A stretch of DNA of 64,000 bases, from NCBI RefSeq assembly GCF_034366625.1, contig NZ_JAXMIH010000020.1, positions 1-64,000 of the forward strand, written 5' to 3'. Below, in pieces: positions 1 to 8,562 of this stretch. A program made the translations under genes and the position numbers. Origin of the DNA: Prosthecobacter sp. GTDB taxonomy: Bacteria; Verrucomicrobiota; Verrucomicrobiia; Verrucomicrobiales; Verrucomicrobiaceae. The notes under the pieces are model-generated. The model worked only from the letters and a program-made list of their open reading frames with translations, was not told where the DNA came from and searched no databases. The stretch's first letter is position 1, and each line of letters starts with the position of its first letter.

Positions 1-1856
1 ACTTCAAGTTCATCGAGGCATGGCTCGCCGCTGCTGGATTCAGTGATCGTAAAGCGAAGATATTTCGCCGTGGTCGGCATGAAGCGGTCTTCGTTGGCGA
101 GATGGCTGACGGGAGTACGCAAGGCCGGCTGCATGCCGGGCTTGGCTGCGGTCGCCACTTCTTCAAAGGCCACGAGGTCGGCGATGTGCGGACCGCCTTT
201 GCTTCCAGTGCGCAGGATGAGCACGCTATGAGACGTGAGGTCGTGCTCACCGGCGAGTCGAAATCCGCTCCAGCGCTTTTCCCCGGCGATGGCCTGGGTT
301 CCATCGGCAAACCGGCTTTGGTCGATCTGCGCGATCTCCGTCTGGTCGCCGGTGGTGGAGAGGTCGCCATCGCGATCGAGAATGTAGCGGGCATCCTTGG
401 TATGTGTCGTCCATGCACCCCAGGAGATCCAGATGCGGTGGCGTCCGCTCAGCCTCGGATCCCAGGTAAAAAAGTCCTCGGGCTTGCCGGAATCCGATTG
501 CCAGTAGCGATAGCTCGCACCGAGATTCGGGAGGCGCGTAACATCGCCGGGGTCGCCGGCCTGTCCGCGCTCCTTGCCCGGCGAGTATGTGATCGGCTGG
601 CCGTTCTTCGGTTGTTCGATCTGGGTGACACCAGCTTTGTCGGCGGTGGAAGGTGCGGCACTGTCGTCAAGGAGCAGCACACGGTTGAGATGCGAGACGG
701 GTTGAAACTTGCGAAGCTGCACTTCGATCGGCGCGAGCTGTTCCCGTAACGCAGCGACTTGCTTTTCCTTCGCCGCCACCTCCGGTGTGCGCAGCGGACG
801 CTCACCATGCTGCACGCCCTGGAGTATCGCCGTCATGGCGTAGTAATCTCTGGCGGAGATGGGATCGAACTTGTGATCATGGCACACCGCGCAGCCCGCC
901 GTGAGGCCCAACCACACCGCCATCGTCGTGTCCGCGCGATCCACCGCGTAGCGGAAGACAAACTCCTCATTGATGCTGCCGCCTTCGCTGGTCGTCACGT
1001 TGCAACGATTGAAGCCGGAGGCGATCTGCTGTTCCACCGTCGCATTCGGCAAAAGATCGCCCGCAAGCTGCCAGACGGTGAACTGGTCATACGGCAGGTT
1101 TTGGTTGAACGCGTTCACCACCCAGTCGCGGTAAGGCCACATGCTGCGCTCGTTGTCGAGATGCAGCCCGTGCGTGTCCGCGTAGCGCGCCGCATCCAGC
1201 CAGTAGCGGCCCATGTGCTCGCCGTAACGCTCCGACTTCAGCAGGCGGGCCACGACCTTTTCATACGCATCCGGGCTCGTGTCCGCTAGAAAGGCGTCGA
1301 TCTCCGCCAACGTCGGTGGCAGGCCGGTCAGATCGAGCGTCACCCGACGAATCAACGTCTCCTTCGAAGCTTCCGGTGATGGCGGCAGTTTTTCCTCAGC
1401 CAGTCGCGCCTGGATGAACGCATCAATCCCGTTCTTGACCATCCCTTTGACCTGCGGCGGTGCCGCTTTGACCGGCGATTCAAACGCCCAATGTTTCTTG
1501 TACTCCGCGCCTTCCTTGATCCAGCGCTTCAGGATCTCGACCTGCGCCGGTGTGACCTTCTTGTGCGCCTCCGGCGGCGGCATCACCTCGTCCTCATCCG
1601 TCGAAACGATGCGCTGAATGATCGAGCTCACCTCAGGATCGCCCGGTTTGATGGGCAACACGCCGTCGATGGCCGTGAACGCGCCCTCCGGCAGGTCGAG
1701 CCGCAAATCCGCCTTCCGTTTCTTCGCGTCCAGCCCGTGGCAGGCGAAGCAGTTGTCACTGAGGATCGGCCGGATGTCGCGATTGAAGTCCAGCTTCCCC
1801 GCCCCTTGGGCAGAGGCAGCGATAATGGCAGAAACAAGGCAGACGCGGAAAATCAT
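1..1856 (-). CDS. Planctomycete-type cytochrome c / DUF1549-DUF1553 protein (3' end outside window)
   Basis: The reading frame is open from the ATG at 1856 to the window edge, about 618 codons, so the C-terminus is missing. After a short signal peptide (ends near A-Q-G-A) comes a heme-binding C-F-A-C-H motif near residues 39-43, then the acidic stretch and M-P-P-P-E typical of PSD1 cytochrome c. The DUF1549 helical region follows (L-T-G-L-P-P-T, Y-A-D-T-H-G) and then a second C-A-V-C-H-D motif. The later part reads like a carbohydrate-binding or discoidin-type insertion before DUF1553. Such proteins are abundant in Planctomycetes and Verrucomicrobia, are thought to sit in the periplasm, and often accompany DUF1501 proteins and sulfatases; their biochemical role is not settled. 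A DUF1501 gene occurs elsewhere in the window (37579-39033), not adjacent. Confidence 0.88.
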   Translation of the reverse strand, partial: MIFRVCLVSAIIAASAQGAGKLDFNRDIRPILSDNCFACHGLDAKKRKADLRLDLPEGAFTAIDGVLPIKPGDPEVSSIIQRIVSTDEDEVMPPPEAHKKVTPAQVEILKRWIKEGAEYKKHWAFESPVKAAPPQVKGMVKNGIDAFIQARLAEEKLPPSPEASKETLIRRVTLDLTGLPPTLAEIDAFLADTSPDAYEKVVARLLKSERYGEHMGRYWLDAARYADTHGLHLDNERSMWPYRDWVVNAFNQNLPYDQFTVWQLAGDLLPNATVEQQIASGFNRCNVTTSEGGSINEEFVFRYAVDRADTTMAVWLGLTAGCAVCHDHKFDPISARDYYAMTAILQGVQHGERPLRTPEVAAKEKQVAALREQLAPIEVQLRKFQPVSHLNRVLLLDDSAAPSTADKAGVTQIEQPKNGQPITYSPGKERGQAGDPGDVTRLPNLGASYRYWQSDSGKPEDFFTWDPRLSGRHRIWISWGAWTTHTKDARYILDRDGDLSTTGDQTEIAQIDQSRFADGTQAIAGEKRWSGFRLAGEHDLTSHSVLILRTGSKGGPHIADLVAFEEVATAAKPGMQPALRTPVSHLANEDRFMPTTAKYLRFTITESSSGEPCLDELE

Positions 1857-1897
1857 GGGGTGGGAGTACGTTCGCCATGCTCCACTGCTTTCCTCCA

Positions 1898-2881
1898 TCA
1901 CGCATTGAGCGAATAGCGCACCACATGGAAAAACACCGGCGCGGCGAAGCTGAGCGAATCCATGCGGTCCATGAAGCCGCCATGGCCGCCGATGGCGGTG
2001 CCCCAGTCTTTGACGCCACGGTCACGTTTGATTGCTGACATCACCAGGCCGCCCGCGAAACCCATGAGCACGACAAGAGCGGTCATGCCTGCGGCCTGCA
2101 GCGGTGAAAACGGCGTGGCCCACCACAGTGCCGTGCCAAGACCGACAGTGGTCGCACCACCGCCGAGCAAACCTTCCCATGTCTTGCCAGGACTGACGGC
2201 GGGGGCAATCTTGTGTTTGCCGCAGGTTTTGCCCCACACGTACTGCATCACATCGCTCATCTCGACGATGGCGACGAACCAGAACAGCAGCTTGGCATTC
2301 TGTCCTTCATAACCAGGAATCTTGAGCAGCAGCAGAATGGCGGGGGCATAGCTGATGCAATACACGCAGACCATCAGCCCCCACTGAATCTTCGCGGTGC
2401 GTTCCAGGAAGCGTTCACAATCCCCCGCCATCGCTGTGCGCAGCGGTACGAAGAGGAAGGCGTAAACAGGAATCAAAATGACAAACACGCCGTACCACTG
2501 CGTCGCCAGAAAATAGTAGTGCAGCGGCGTGATGACGAAGAACACCCAGAACAGCGTGCGGTGATCGCCCGGTTTCGTCGGTGACAACGTGATGAACTCC
2601 CGCAGAGCCATGAACGAGCACAGCCCGAACAAGATCGTGGTCCCGATGTTCCCCAGCGCCAGCGCCCCTGCAAACACCGCCGCCATCATCCACCAGGCAT
2701 TCGTGCGAGCATTCAGATTCGTCATCGTTGCCTTGGCGGCGTCGGAGGTTGCTCGTTTTGCCAAAATAAAGCCGATGGCTGATGCAATGATGAGCAGACC
2801 GAGCGTGCCGCCAACAAGCCAGAGGAGTTCGGGATCACCTGCTTTGGAAAAAAGAGACGGCATGGGGCCAAGCAATAGCAT
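1898..2881 (-). CDS. cdsA: Phosphatidate cytidylyltransferase (CDP-diacylglycerol synthase)
   Basis: Makes CDP-diacylglycerol from phosphatidic acid and CTP at the inner membrane, the branch point for phospholipid synthesis. The 327-residue product has about eight hydrophobic segments and carries the family signature near its C-terminus: S-A-I-K-R-D-R-G-V-K-D-W-G followed by G-G-H-G-G-F-M-D-R-M-D, which supplies the metal and CTP site. The region P-A-V-S-P-G-K-T-W-E-G is also typical. The start could be the ATG at 2881 or the one at 2863. The gene lies divergent to pgsA, which uses its product, so the two consecutive steps of phosphatidylglycerol synthesis share one roughly 130-bp intergenic region. 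Confidence 0.93.
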   Translation of the reverse strand: MLLLGPMPSLFSKAGDPELLWLVGGTLGLLIIASAIGFILAKRATSDAAKATMTNLNARTNAWWMMAAVFAGALALGNIGTTILFGLCSFMALREFITLSPTKPGDHRTLFWVFFVITPLHYYFLATQWYGVFVILIPVYAFLFVPLRTAMAGDCERFLERTAKIQWGLMVCVYCISYAPAILLLLKIPGYEGQNAKLLFWFVAIVEMSDVMQYVWGKTCGKHKIAPAVSPGKTWEGLLGGGATTVGLGTALWWATPFSPLQAAGMTALVVLMGFAGGLVMSAIKRDRGVKDWGTAIGGHGGFMDRMDSLSFAAPVFFHVVRYSLNA

Positions 2882-3011
2882 GAGGGTGCCCGAGCCAGCG
2901 AGAAAAATCGGCCTTGCCCTGGTTTGTGAAAGAGGCGCGGAGTTTTTTGTCGCAGGACTGTCATTGACAGCCCGGCCATTCCATCGCTAGACAGAGGCAC
3001 CTGCCGTCCAC

Positions 3012-3611
3012 ATGAATCTGCCCAACAAACTCACCCTTTCGCGCCTGGTCCTCACAGGTGTCTTTGTGGTGTTTTTTTATCTGCCATGGTCGAACACGAT
3101 CTCGCTGGCACTGATCATTTTTGGCATCGCCTCGGCCACGGATTACTTCGACGGGCAGATCGCACGGTCGCGGGGCATCGTGACGAACTTCGGCAAGCTG
3201 TTTGACCCGTTGGCGGACAAGATCCTCATTGCTGCGGCCTTCATCCTGCTGTCGGCTGACAAGACGATCCCGGAGGAGTTGCGGATGCCGGCGTGGATCA
3301 CCATCATCATCCTGGCGCGCGAATTTTTTGTGACGGGCATCCGGCTGGTGGCGGCAGGGCAGGGGGCGGTGTTGTCGGCAGAGAAGCTGGGGAAACACAA
3401 GATGCTCTGGCAGATCCTGACGGTGATCTATTTCATGATGCGCCAGGCCTCGACAGAGCCGCTGTTTGGCTTCATGCGGCCTGCGTTCACCGCCAATCCA
3501 GACACGGAACGAATCGTGGCCTCGTCCATTGTCTATTTCACCACGCTGCTGACGCTGGTGTCCGGTTTCAGCTACTTCTGGAAGAATCGTCGTCTGTTTG
3601 ACGATGCTTGA
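3012..3611 (+). CDS. pgsA: CDP-diacylglycerol-glycerol-3-phosphate 3-phosphatidyltransferase
   Basis: Transfers the phosphatidyl group from CDP-diacylglycerol to glycerol-3-phosphate, giving phosphatidylglycerol phosphate. The 199-residue membrane protein has the full CDP-alcohol phosphotransferase motif D-(x2)-D-G-(x2)-A-R-(x8)-G-(x3)-D-(x3)-D, visible as D-Y-F-D-G-Q-I-A-R and then G-K-L-F-D-P-L-A-D-K, near residues 39-66. The N-terminus begins with N-L-P-N-K-L-T-L-S-R-type sequence, as is usual for PgsA. A RidA-like gene follows 24 bases downstream and is probably cotranscribed, with a shared terminator after it. The length fits the family. Confidence 0.92.
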   Translation: MNLPNKLTLSRLVLTGVFVVFFYLPWSNTISLALIIFGIASATDYFDGQIARSRGIVTNFGKLFDPLADKILIAAAFILLSADKTIPEELRMPAWITIIILAREFFVTGIRLVAAGQGAVLSAEKLGKHKMLWQILTVIYFMMRQASTEPLFGFMRPAFTANPDTERIVASSIVYFTTLLTLVSGFSYFWKNRRLFDDA

Positions 3612-3635
3612 ATTTTTCCCCACGATCTAACAGCC

Positions 3636-4097
3636 ATGAATGCCGAACAACAACTCACCGCCCTCGGACTCACTCTTCCATCCGCACCGCCGCGTGGCGG
3701 TGTGTACAAGCCGGTCGTGATCGTCGGCAACATCGCCTACATCTCCGGCCACGGGCCTTATCTGGGTGATGGCAAGTACCTCACGGGCCGTGTTGGCGCG
3801 GATCTCGATCTCGATGCGGGCAAGACCGCCGCGCGTCAGACCGGTCTCGCCCTGCTGGCGACGTTGATAAGCGAACTGGGCAGCCTGGACCGGGTGAAGC
3901 GCGTGGTGAAACTGCTCGGCATGGTGAACAGCACGGCGGATTTTTCAGAACATCCGAAGGTCATCAACGGCTGTAGCGAGTTGTTTGGCCAGGTCTGGGG
4001 CGAGGAGAACGGCATTGGTGCGCGCAGCGCGGTGGGCATGGGATCGCTGCCGGGTAACATTGCCATCGAGATCGAGGGCATCTTCGAACTGCATTAA
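3636..4097 (+). CDS. RidA (YjgF/UK114) family protein
   Basis: A 153-residue protein of the YjgF-like alpha-beta trimer family. It carries the fold's usual landmarks: I-V-G-N-I-A-Y-I-S-G-H in the first half, a central helix A-A-R-Q-T-G-L-A-L-L-A-T, and R-S-A-V-G-M-G-S-L-P-G-N-I-A-I-E-I-E-G near the end. It resembles the slightly longer subgroup often annotated as L-PSP endoribonuclease or chorismate-mutase-like, rather than canonical RidA; the active-site arginine is in the expected place (A-R-S-A-V-G). Canonical RidA hydrolyses reactive enamine/imine intermediates; the substrate of this subgroup is not established. It follows pgsA and ends at an intrinsic terminator. Confidence 0.82.
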   Translation: MNAEQQLTALGLTLPSAPPRGGVYKPVVIVGNIAYISGHGPYLGDGKYLTGRVGADLDLDAGKTAARQTGLALLATLISELGSLDRVKRVVKLLGMVNSTADFSEHPKVINGCSELFGQVWGEENGIGARSAVGMGSLPGNIAIEIEGIFELH

Positions 4098-4130
4098 AAA
4101 AACCTGCGCCGTTGCCAGCGCAGGTTTTTT
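4096..4130. terminator. Bidirectional intrinsic terminator
   Basis: C-C-T-G-C-G-C (4103-4109) pairs with G-C-G-C-A-G-G (4118-4124), and the flanking A and T runs extend the stem and give a U-tract in either direction. It sits between the convergent RidA-like gene, whose stop lies at its edge, and the lipoprotein gene on the other strand. Confidence 0.9.
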
Positions 4131-4150
4131 CAAGGTGTTGCGACCGCTGT

Positions 4151-4657
4151 TCAGTACCAGCGTGAACCGAGGCCGAAGCCGCTTCCCCAGCCAAAGGGCT
4201 GACCAAAGCCATAACCGCCTCCCCAAGGACGGTAGTTATAGCTTCCCAAATACGACGGGCGGCGGGAATAGTACGGGCTGCCGTAGTAGCTGTTGGAGAA
4301 GTAAGGGTGGCGGTAGTACGAACTCGAGTAGTAGGGGCGGCTGTAGTTGTAGCGGCTGCTGTAAACCGGACCGCCGCGCACATAGTAGTAGCGGTCACGG
4401 TTGGCTCCGATGGCATTCCCGGCGAGACCACCGAGGATGCCGCCGATCAGAGCGCCTTCCAGGGGGCGGCGGCTTTGGTTGCCGATGATGCCGCCCAGCA
4501 ACGCACCGCCTGCGGCTCCATAGACCGTGCCGCTGCGCTGGTTCGAGCCGGCACCGTAGTAACCGTTGTTGTAATAGTAGGGGTACTCACAGGAGGTCAG
4601 TGCCAGTGAAACACCGACGAACAGGATCATGGCTGAGCGAAGAGGATTCGTTTTCAT
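4151..4657 (-). CDS. Tyr-rich glycine-zipper lipoprotein
   Basis: A 168-residue predicted lipoprotein of unknown function. The start chosen is the ATG at 4657 because it leads straight into a signal sequence ending in a lipobox, A-L-T-S-C (Cys 23). Residues of about 45-90 form a glycine zipper (G-G-A-L-L-G-G-I-I-G and G-A-L-I-G-G-I-L-G-G-L-A-G), as in outer-membrane lipoproteins of the SlyB/Rick_17kDa type. The C-terminal half is a low-complexity run rich in Tyr, Ser, Arg and Gly that ends in a Gly/Phe/Trp-rich tail. The zipper suggests membrane association or oligomerisation. A second glycine-zipper lipoprotein occurs at 61662-62285. Confidence 0.75.
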   Translation of the reverse strand: MKTNPLRSAMILFVGVSLALTSCEYPYYYNNGYYGAGSNQRSGTVYGAAGGALLGGIIGNQSRRPLEGALIGGILGGLAGNAIGANRDRYYYVRGGPVYSSRYNYSRPYYSSSYYRHPYFSNSYYGSPYYSRRPSYLGSYNYRPWGGGYGFGQPFGWGSGFGLGSRWY

Positions 4658-4802
4658 GGTGAATGAGGTGTACAAAGGAGAGTAGCGCACGAAACCTCTG
4701 ACCTTGGCAATCACGAAACATTCAGCCACCGGGAGAATAGTTCCGACCGGCTGGAGTGGCTGTGATTTTTATGGACAGGCCTCCTCAAAAGGCTTCGTGC
4801 TA

Positions 4803-5582
4803 TCAGAATGCGATGATCTGGAAAGGCATACTATCCCTTATCTTCTTGTCGGGCGGGGTGCTCATGAGTTTCTCAAACTGTCGTGCCCATTCGCGGATGG
4901 CATACTTCGCCTGGCCTGAAGGAAACAGTTCTTGGGGAAAGAAAATGAACAGCGTCTTCGCCTCCTCCTTGTCCGCGAACTCATAGACGGGTTTTCCCGT
5001 TTTCGGCTCCACCAGCACGCCTTCGATGGCGATCTGGCCGCGCGCGGGTTTGGCCAGCAGATCCCCCACCATGGGCAGGGTCACGAGGTCCACGGCCTCC
5101 CGCAGGGCCAGCCCGGTCAGGGTGTTGGGCTCCCACTCGATGATGGAGAGTTTCAGGGTCATGGCGTCCTTTGACGGTGCGTCCACGATGCTGAACCTCG
5201 GCTTTTTGGCGGACTTGAAGGCATGGAGGAACTTTCCTCGTGCGTAATCGGTGAGCTTTTGGATTTTTTCATCACGCCGATCCTGGCTGAACTCCATTTT
5301 TGCGAGCTTCTGCCGCATGGGCCGCAGGTGATCCGTGATCACCGGGGCGATGTAGAGAGATTGCACCCTCTCCGCTGCTTTTTGCACCTGCGGGTCAGGA
5401 TTCCACCAGTTACCGAGGAAGGGCGAGCGTTTGCGGTCCTCCTTGAGATCCGCCGCATGCGGCAGAAAACTCGTGGGCTTGACATGTACAGAGGCCACCA
5501 CGCTTTTGGCACTGCGGCAGGACATCAGCAGGCAGGACAGGAGCAGGACAGTGGCGGCGCGAATCGTCATCATCAGGGGCAA
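4803..5582 (-). CDS. DUF3313-like lipoprotein
   Basis: A 259-residue protein with an N-terminal signal and lipobox L-L-M-S-C (Cys 22), so probably anchored in the envelope. Two closely spaced in-frame ATGs (5573, 5570) are alternative starts. The middle part has features I associate with DUF3313 lipoproteins: an L-Y-I-A-P-V segment, a helix leading to F-L-H-A-F-K, then L-K-L-S-I-I-E-W-E-P-N-T and G-Q-I-A-I-E-G-V-L-V-E-P-K-T-G-K-P-V-Y-E-F-A-D. This resembles the fold that measures lipoprotein pairs such as YajI/DUF4410. The family call is tentative and no function is known. It is a single gene, divergent from rseP. Confidence 0.65.
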   Translation of the reverse strand: MPLMMTIRAATVLLLSCLLMSCRSAKSVVASVHVKPTSFLPHAADLKEDRKRSPFLGNWWNPDPQVQKAAERVQSLYIAPVITDHLRPMRQKLAKMEFSQDRRDEKIQKLTDYARGKFLHAFKSAKKPRFSIVDAPSKDAMTLKLSIIEWEPNTLTGLALREAVDLVTLPMVGDLLAKPARGQIAIEGVLVEPKTGKPVYEFADKEEAKTLFIFFPQELFPSGQAKYAIREWARQFEKLMSTPPDKKIRDSMPFQIIAF

Positions 5583-5773
5583 TTTTGAATACGTATGAGA
5601 GAGTAAGCTGGCAAATATTTCAGCAGGTGGGCCGGGTCAACATTTCTGAGCTTCGCGGCATAAACTTCCCCGCATCATTTGCGCCAGTCATGGCGGGATG
5701 TTAGCTTCCCGGTCTTGTCTTCCGGCGCACGGGCAATCCCGCCCATGCTCCGCAGGATTTTTTCGTCCCCTTT

Positions 5774-7297
5774 ATGGCTTGGCTTTCCTCTCTCGGCGTC
5801 TTCGGTGAAATCCTTCGTTTCATCATCCTCATCCTGGAGGTGATCCTGGTTTTCAATCTCATGATTGTCGTTCACGAGTGGGGTCACTTCCTCGCCGCGC
5901 GCTGGCGCGGGCTGAAGATTGACAAGTTTTACATCTGGTTCGGCAAGCCACTGTGGAAAAAGACCATCAATGGCGTCGAATACGGGCTCGGCAGCATTCC
6001 GGCGGGCGGTTTCGTGGCCCTGCCGCAGATGGCCCCGATGGGTGGCCTCGAAGGCGAGTCCAGCACCGAGCCGCTGCCGCCGATCACGCCGCTGGACAAG
6101 GCGATTGTCGCTTTCGCCGGGCCGCTGTTCAGTTTCCTGCTCGCCTGCGTCTTTGCCGTGGCCGTCTGGGTGGCAGGGAAACCACAGAGCGAAGGGCATA
6201 CGACCACCATCGTCGGGTATGTCGCGAAGGAAAGCCCGGCCCAGAAAGCAGGCCTCCTTCCGGGTGACAGAGTCCTCACGGTGGACGGCCAGCCGGTGAA
6301 ACGCTTCGAGGGCCTCGTGGACAGCGTGCGCTGGGGCGTGGTGGCCAGCGAAGGGGACACGATTGCGTTTGAGGTGGAGCGTCCGGGGCAAGGGGTGCGG
6401 AAGTTTGAGGTCGATCCCAAAGCCTGGCCGAAGTCGGATGAAAAAGCTCCGGCCGTTTCCTGGTGGCAGTCCATCTTCAAGCGTCCTGATCTGCGTTCCG
6501 TGGGGATGGAAGGGCAGATGACGCCGATGGTGGGAGGTGTCGCCAAAAACAGCCCCGCAGACGAGGCTGGCATCAAGATCGATGATCTCGTGCTTCGTGT
6601 GGACGGCAATCCATTGAGAAGCATGGGCGATCTCGCCGACTACATCAAAGCCAACCCTGGCAAGACCCTCACGCTGGACGTCGAGCGCGCTGGAAAGACC
6701 ATCCAGATTCCGGTTTTGCCGCGCATTCCTGACGAGAACAACATGAAGGAGGTCATGGAGGACAAAAAAGAGTATCCGATGATCGGCGTGGCCTGGGATG
6801 TGGAAGGCAAGCGCACGCCCATCGTCATCACGCCTTGGGAACAGATCAGCGACGCCGTGCGGCACATGGGCAATCTTGTCTCCAAGCTGCTTTCGCCCAA
6901 ATCCGACCTCAGTCCCGCTCACATGAGCGGTCCCGTGGGCGTGGGCCGCCTCTACTACAAGCTCTTCCAGCATCCCGATGGCTGGCGGCTCGTGCTGTGG
7001 TTCAGCGTCGTGTTCAACATCAACCTCGCCATCCTCAACATGATGCCCTTCCCGGTACTGGATGGCGGCCACATCACCATGGCCATTGCCGAGGCCATCC
7101 GCCGCAAGCCCCCGCAGGGCAGGATTCTCGAATACGTGCAGACCGCGTGTGCCTTGATGCTGTTTGGCTTCATCATTTTTGTCACGCTCAAGGACACGGG
7201 GGACTTTTTCGGCGGTGGTGCCAAAGAGGGCAAGGAGTTGAAAATCATCTGGCTGACCAAAGAACAGCGCGCAGCAAAAGCCGCCCCCGGCGCTTAG
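5774..7297 (+). CDS. rseP: Site-2 intramembrane metalloprotease (RseP type)
   Basis: An integral membrane zinc protease that cleaves transmembrane segments, in model bacteria anti-sigma factors and signal-peptide remnants. The 507-residue product has H-E-W-G-H (residues 34-38) in the first membrane helix as the zinc and catalytic site, two PDZ domains in the periplasmic loop (around 160-215 and 250-310, each with a G-L-L-P-G-D-R-V or G-I-K-I-D-D-L-V core), and the third zinc ligand in N-M-M-P-F-P-V-L-D-G-G (Asp 430). E. coli RseP is about 450 residues; the extra length is in the loop. The GT4 gene follows 12 bases after the stop. Its local substrate is not evident from neighbours. Confidence 0.92.
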   Translation: MAWLSSLGVFGEILRFIILILEVILVFNLMIVVHEWGHFLAARWRGLKIDKFYIWFGKPLWKKTINGVEYGLGSIPAGGFVALPQMAPMGGLEGESSTEPLPPITPLDKAIVAFAGPLFSFLLACVFAVAVWVAGKPQSEGHTTTIVGYVAKESPAQKAGLLPGDRVLTVDGQPVKRFEGLVDSVRWGVVASEGDTIAFEVERPGQGVRKFEVDPKAWPKSDEKAPAVSWWQSIFKRPDLRSVGMEGQMTPMVGGVAKNSPADEAGIKIDDLVLRVDGNPLRSMGDLADYIKANPGKTLTLDVERAGKTIQIPVLPRIPDENNMKEVMEDKKEYPMIGVAWDVEGKRTPIVITPWEQISDAVRHMGNLVSKLLSPKSDLSPAHMSGPVGVGRLYYKLFQHPDGWRLVLWFSVVFNINLAILNMMPFPVLDGGHITMAIAEAIRRKPPQGRILEYVQTACALMLFGFIIFVTLKDTGDFFGGGAKEGKELKIIWLTKEQRAAKAAPGA

Positions 7298-7309
7298 TTT
7301 TCGCGAGCC

Positions 7310-8485
7310 ATGCGCGTCCTCATCCTCGTCGAAAACCTCCCGGTGCCTTTCGACCGGCGCGTGTGGCAGGAGGCCTGCGCGTTGCGGGATGCCGGGCATC
7401 AGGTCACCGTCATCTGCCCGCAGATGCGCGGCTACACGCAGGCGGAGGAGGTGCTCGACGGCATTCAAATCTACCGCCACTGGATCAGTGGCGAGGCGGG
7501 ATCACTCGGCGGCTTCATCGCCGAATACACCACCGCCCTCTGGGGTGAGCTCACCTGCACGCTCAAAGCGTGGAGACGCGGCGGATTCGACGTGATCCAC
7601 CTCTGCAATCCGCCCGACCTGCTCTTCCTCGTCGCGCTGCCGTTCAAGCTCTTCGGCGGTGTGAAAGTCATCTTCGACGTGCATGATCTCTGGCCCGAGA
7701 TGTTCGAGGCCAAGTTCGGCAAACGCGGCCTCATGTACTGGGCCGTGCGCATCGCCGAGCGCTGCACCCTGGCGCTCGCCAATGTCGTCATCGCCACCAA
7801 TCAGAGCGTGCTGCGTGCCGTCAAACAGCGCGGCAAACTGCGTGATGACCGCGCCTTTGTCGTCCGCACCGCTCCCAACCGCATGAACACCCAGGCGGAG
7901 CCGGACGAATCGTTGCGGGCCGGAAAAAAGCATCTCGTCGGCTACATCGGCGTCATGGGCAATGCCGACGGCGTCGATTACCTTGTCCGCGCCGCCGAGC
8001 ACATCGTCAAAACGCGCAAACGCGACGATGTACAGTTCCTCCTCATGGGTTCTGGTCCCGAGCACACCGATTTGCTTGCGCTGCGCGACCAACTCGGCCT
8101 GCAAAACCACATCAGCATGCCCGGTCGTGTCAGTGACGAGTTCCTCTGCCGCGCCCTGCGCACCATCTGCCTCGGCGTCGCCTGCGATCCCATCAACGCC
8201 TACAACGACCACTGCACCATGAACAAGGTGCTCGAATACATGGCCTTCGCGAAGCCCATGGTCATGTTCGGCACCGTCGAGGGCCGCTTCTCCGCCGGTG
8301 ATGGCGCGGTTTACGTCATGGAAAACAGCGCGGAGAAGCTGGGCGACGCCATCCTCGAACTCCTCGACGACGAACCACGCCGCCAAGCCATTGCCTTTGC
8401 GGGCCACCAGCGTCTCACGCAGGAATTGAACTGGGAGCGTAGCGTGGAGCAGTTGGTTGCGGCGTATCAGGAGGCGCAGCGTTGA
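7310..8485 (+). CDS. Glycosyltransferase family 4
   Basis: A 391-residue GT-B retaining glycosyltransferase, probably acting in the cytoplasm on a cell-surface polysaccharide or lipid-linked sugar. The N-terminal acceptor domain starts with R-V-L-I-L-V-E-N and includes F-D-V-H-D-L-W-P-E; the C-terminal donor domain has G-Y-I-G-V-M-G, then L-L-M-G-S-G-P-E and the E-x7-E type region (N-K-V-L-E-Y-M-A-F-A-K-P-M-V). It lies directly downstream of rseP with a 12-base gap, so the two are probably cotranscribed. Donor sugar and acceptor cannot be read from the sequence; the large polysaccharide locus starts 6 kb away. Confidence 0.88.
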   Translation: MRVLILVENLPVPFDRRVWQEACALRDAGHQVTVICPQMRGYTQAEEVLDGIQIYRHWISGEAGSLGGFIAEYTTALWGELTCTLKAWRRGGFDVIHLCNPPDLLFLVALPFKLFGGVKVIFDVHDLWPEMFEAKFGKRGLMYWAVRIAERCTLALANVVIATNQSVLRAVKQRGKLRDDRAFVVRTAPNRMNTQAEPDESLRAGKKHLVGYIGVMGNADGVDYLVRAAEHIVKTRKRDDVQFLLMGSGPEHTDLLALRDQLGLQNHISMPGRVSDEFLCRALRTICLGVACDPINAYNDHCTMNKVLEYMAFAKPMVMFGTVEGRFSAGDGAVYVMENSAEKLGDAILELLDDEPRRQAIAFAGHQRLTQELNWERSVEQLVAAYQEAQR

Positions 8486-8562
8486 ACCTGCCCGGTTTTG
8501 TCTCGAAGCCATCGCTGAAATGATGGAGGGCACGACCCTTGACCTTTTGACGCTCCTTGTTC

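Noticed and set aside
102..749. Plus-strand frame over the PSD1-type cytochrome gene
   Set aside because: The minus strand carries continuous homology to the cytochrome/DUF1549 family across the whole stretch.
5675..7480. Long minus-strand open frame (about 600 codons) opposite rseP and the start of the GT4 gene
   Set aside because: It mirrors the codon structure of rseP, which has complete motifs, and its translation is His/Arg/Asp-rich without any recognisable domain.
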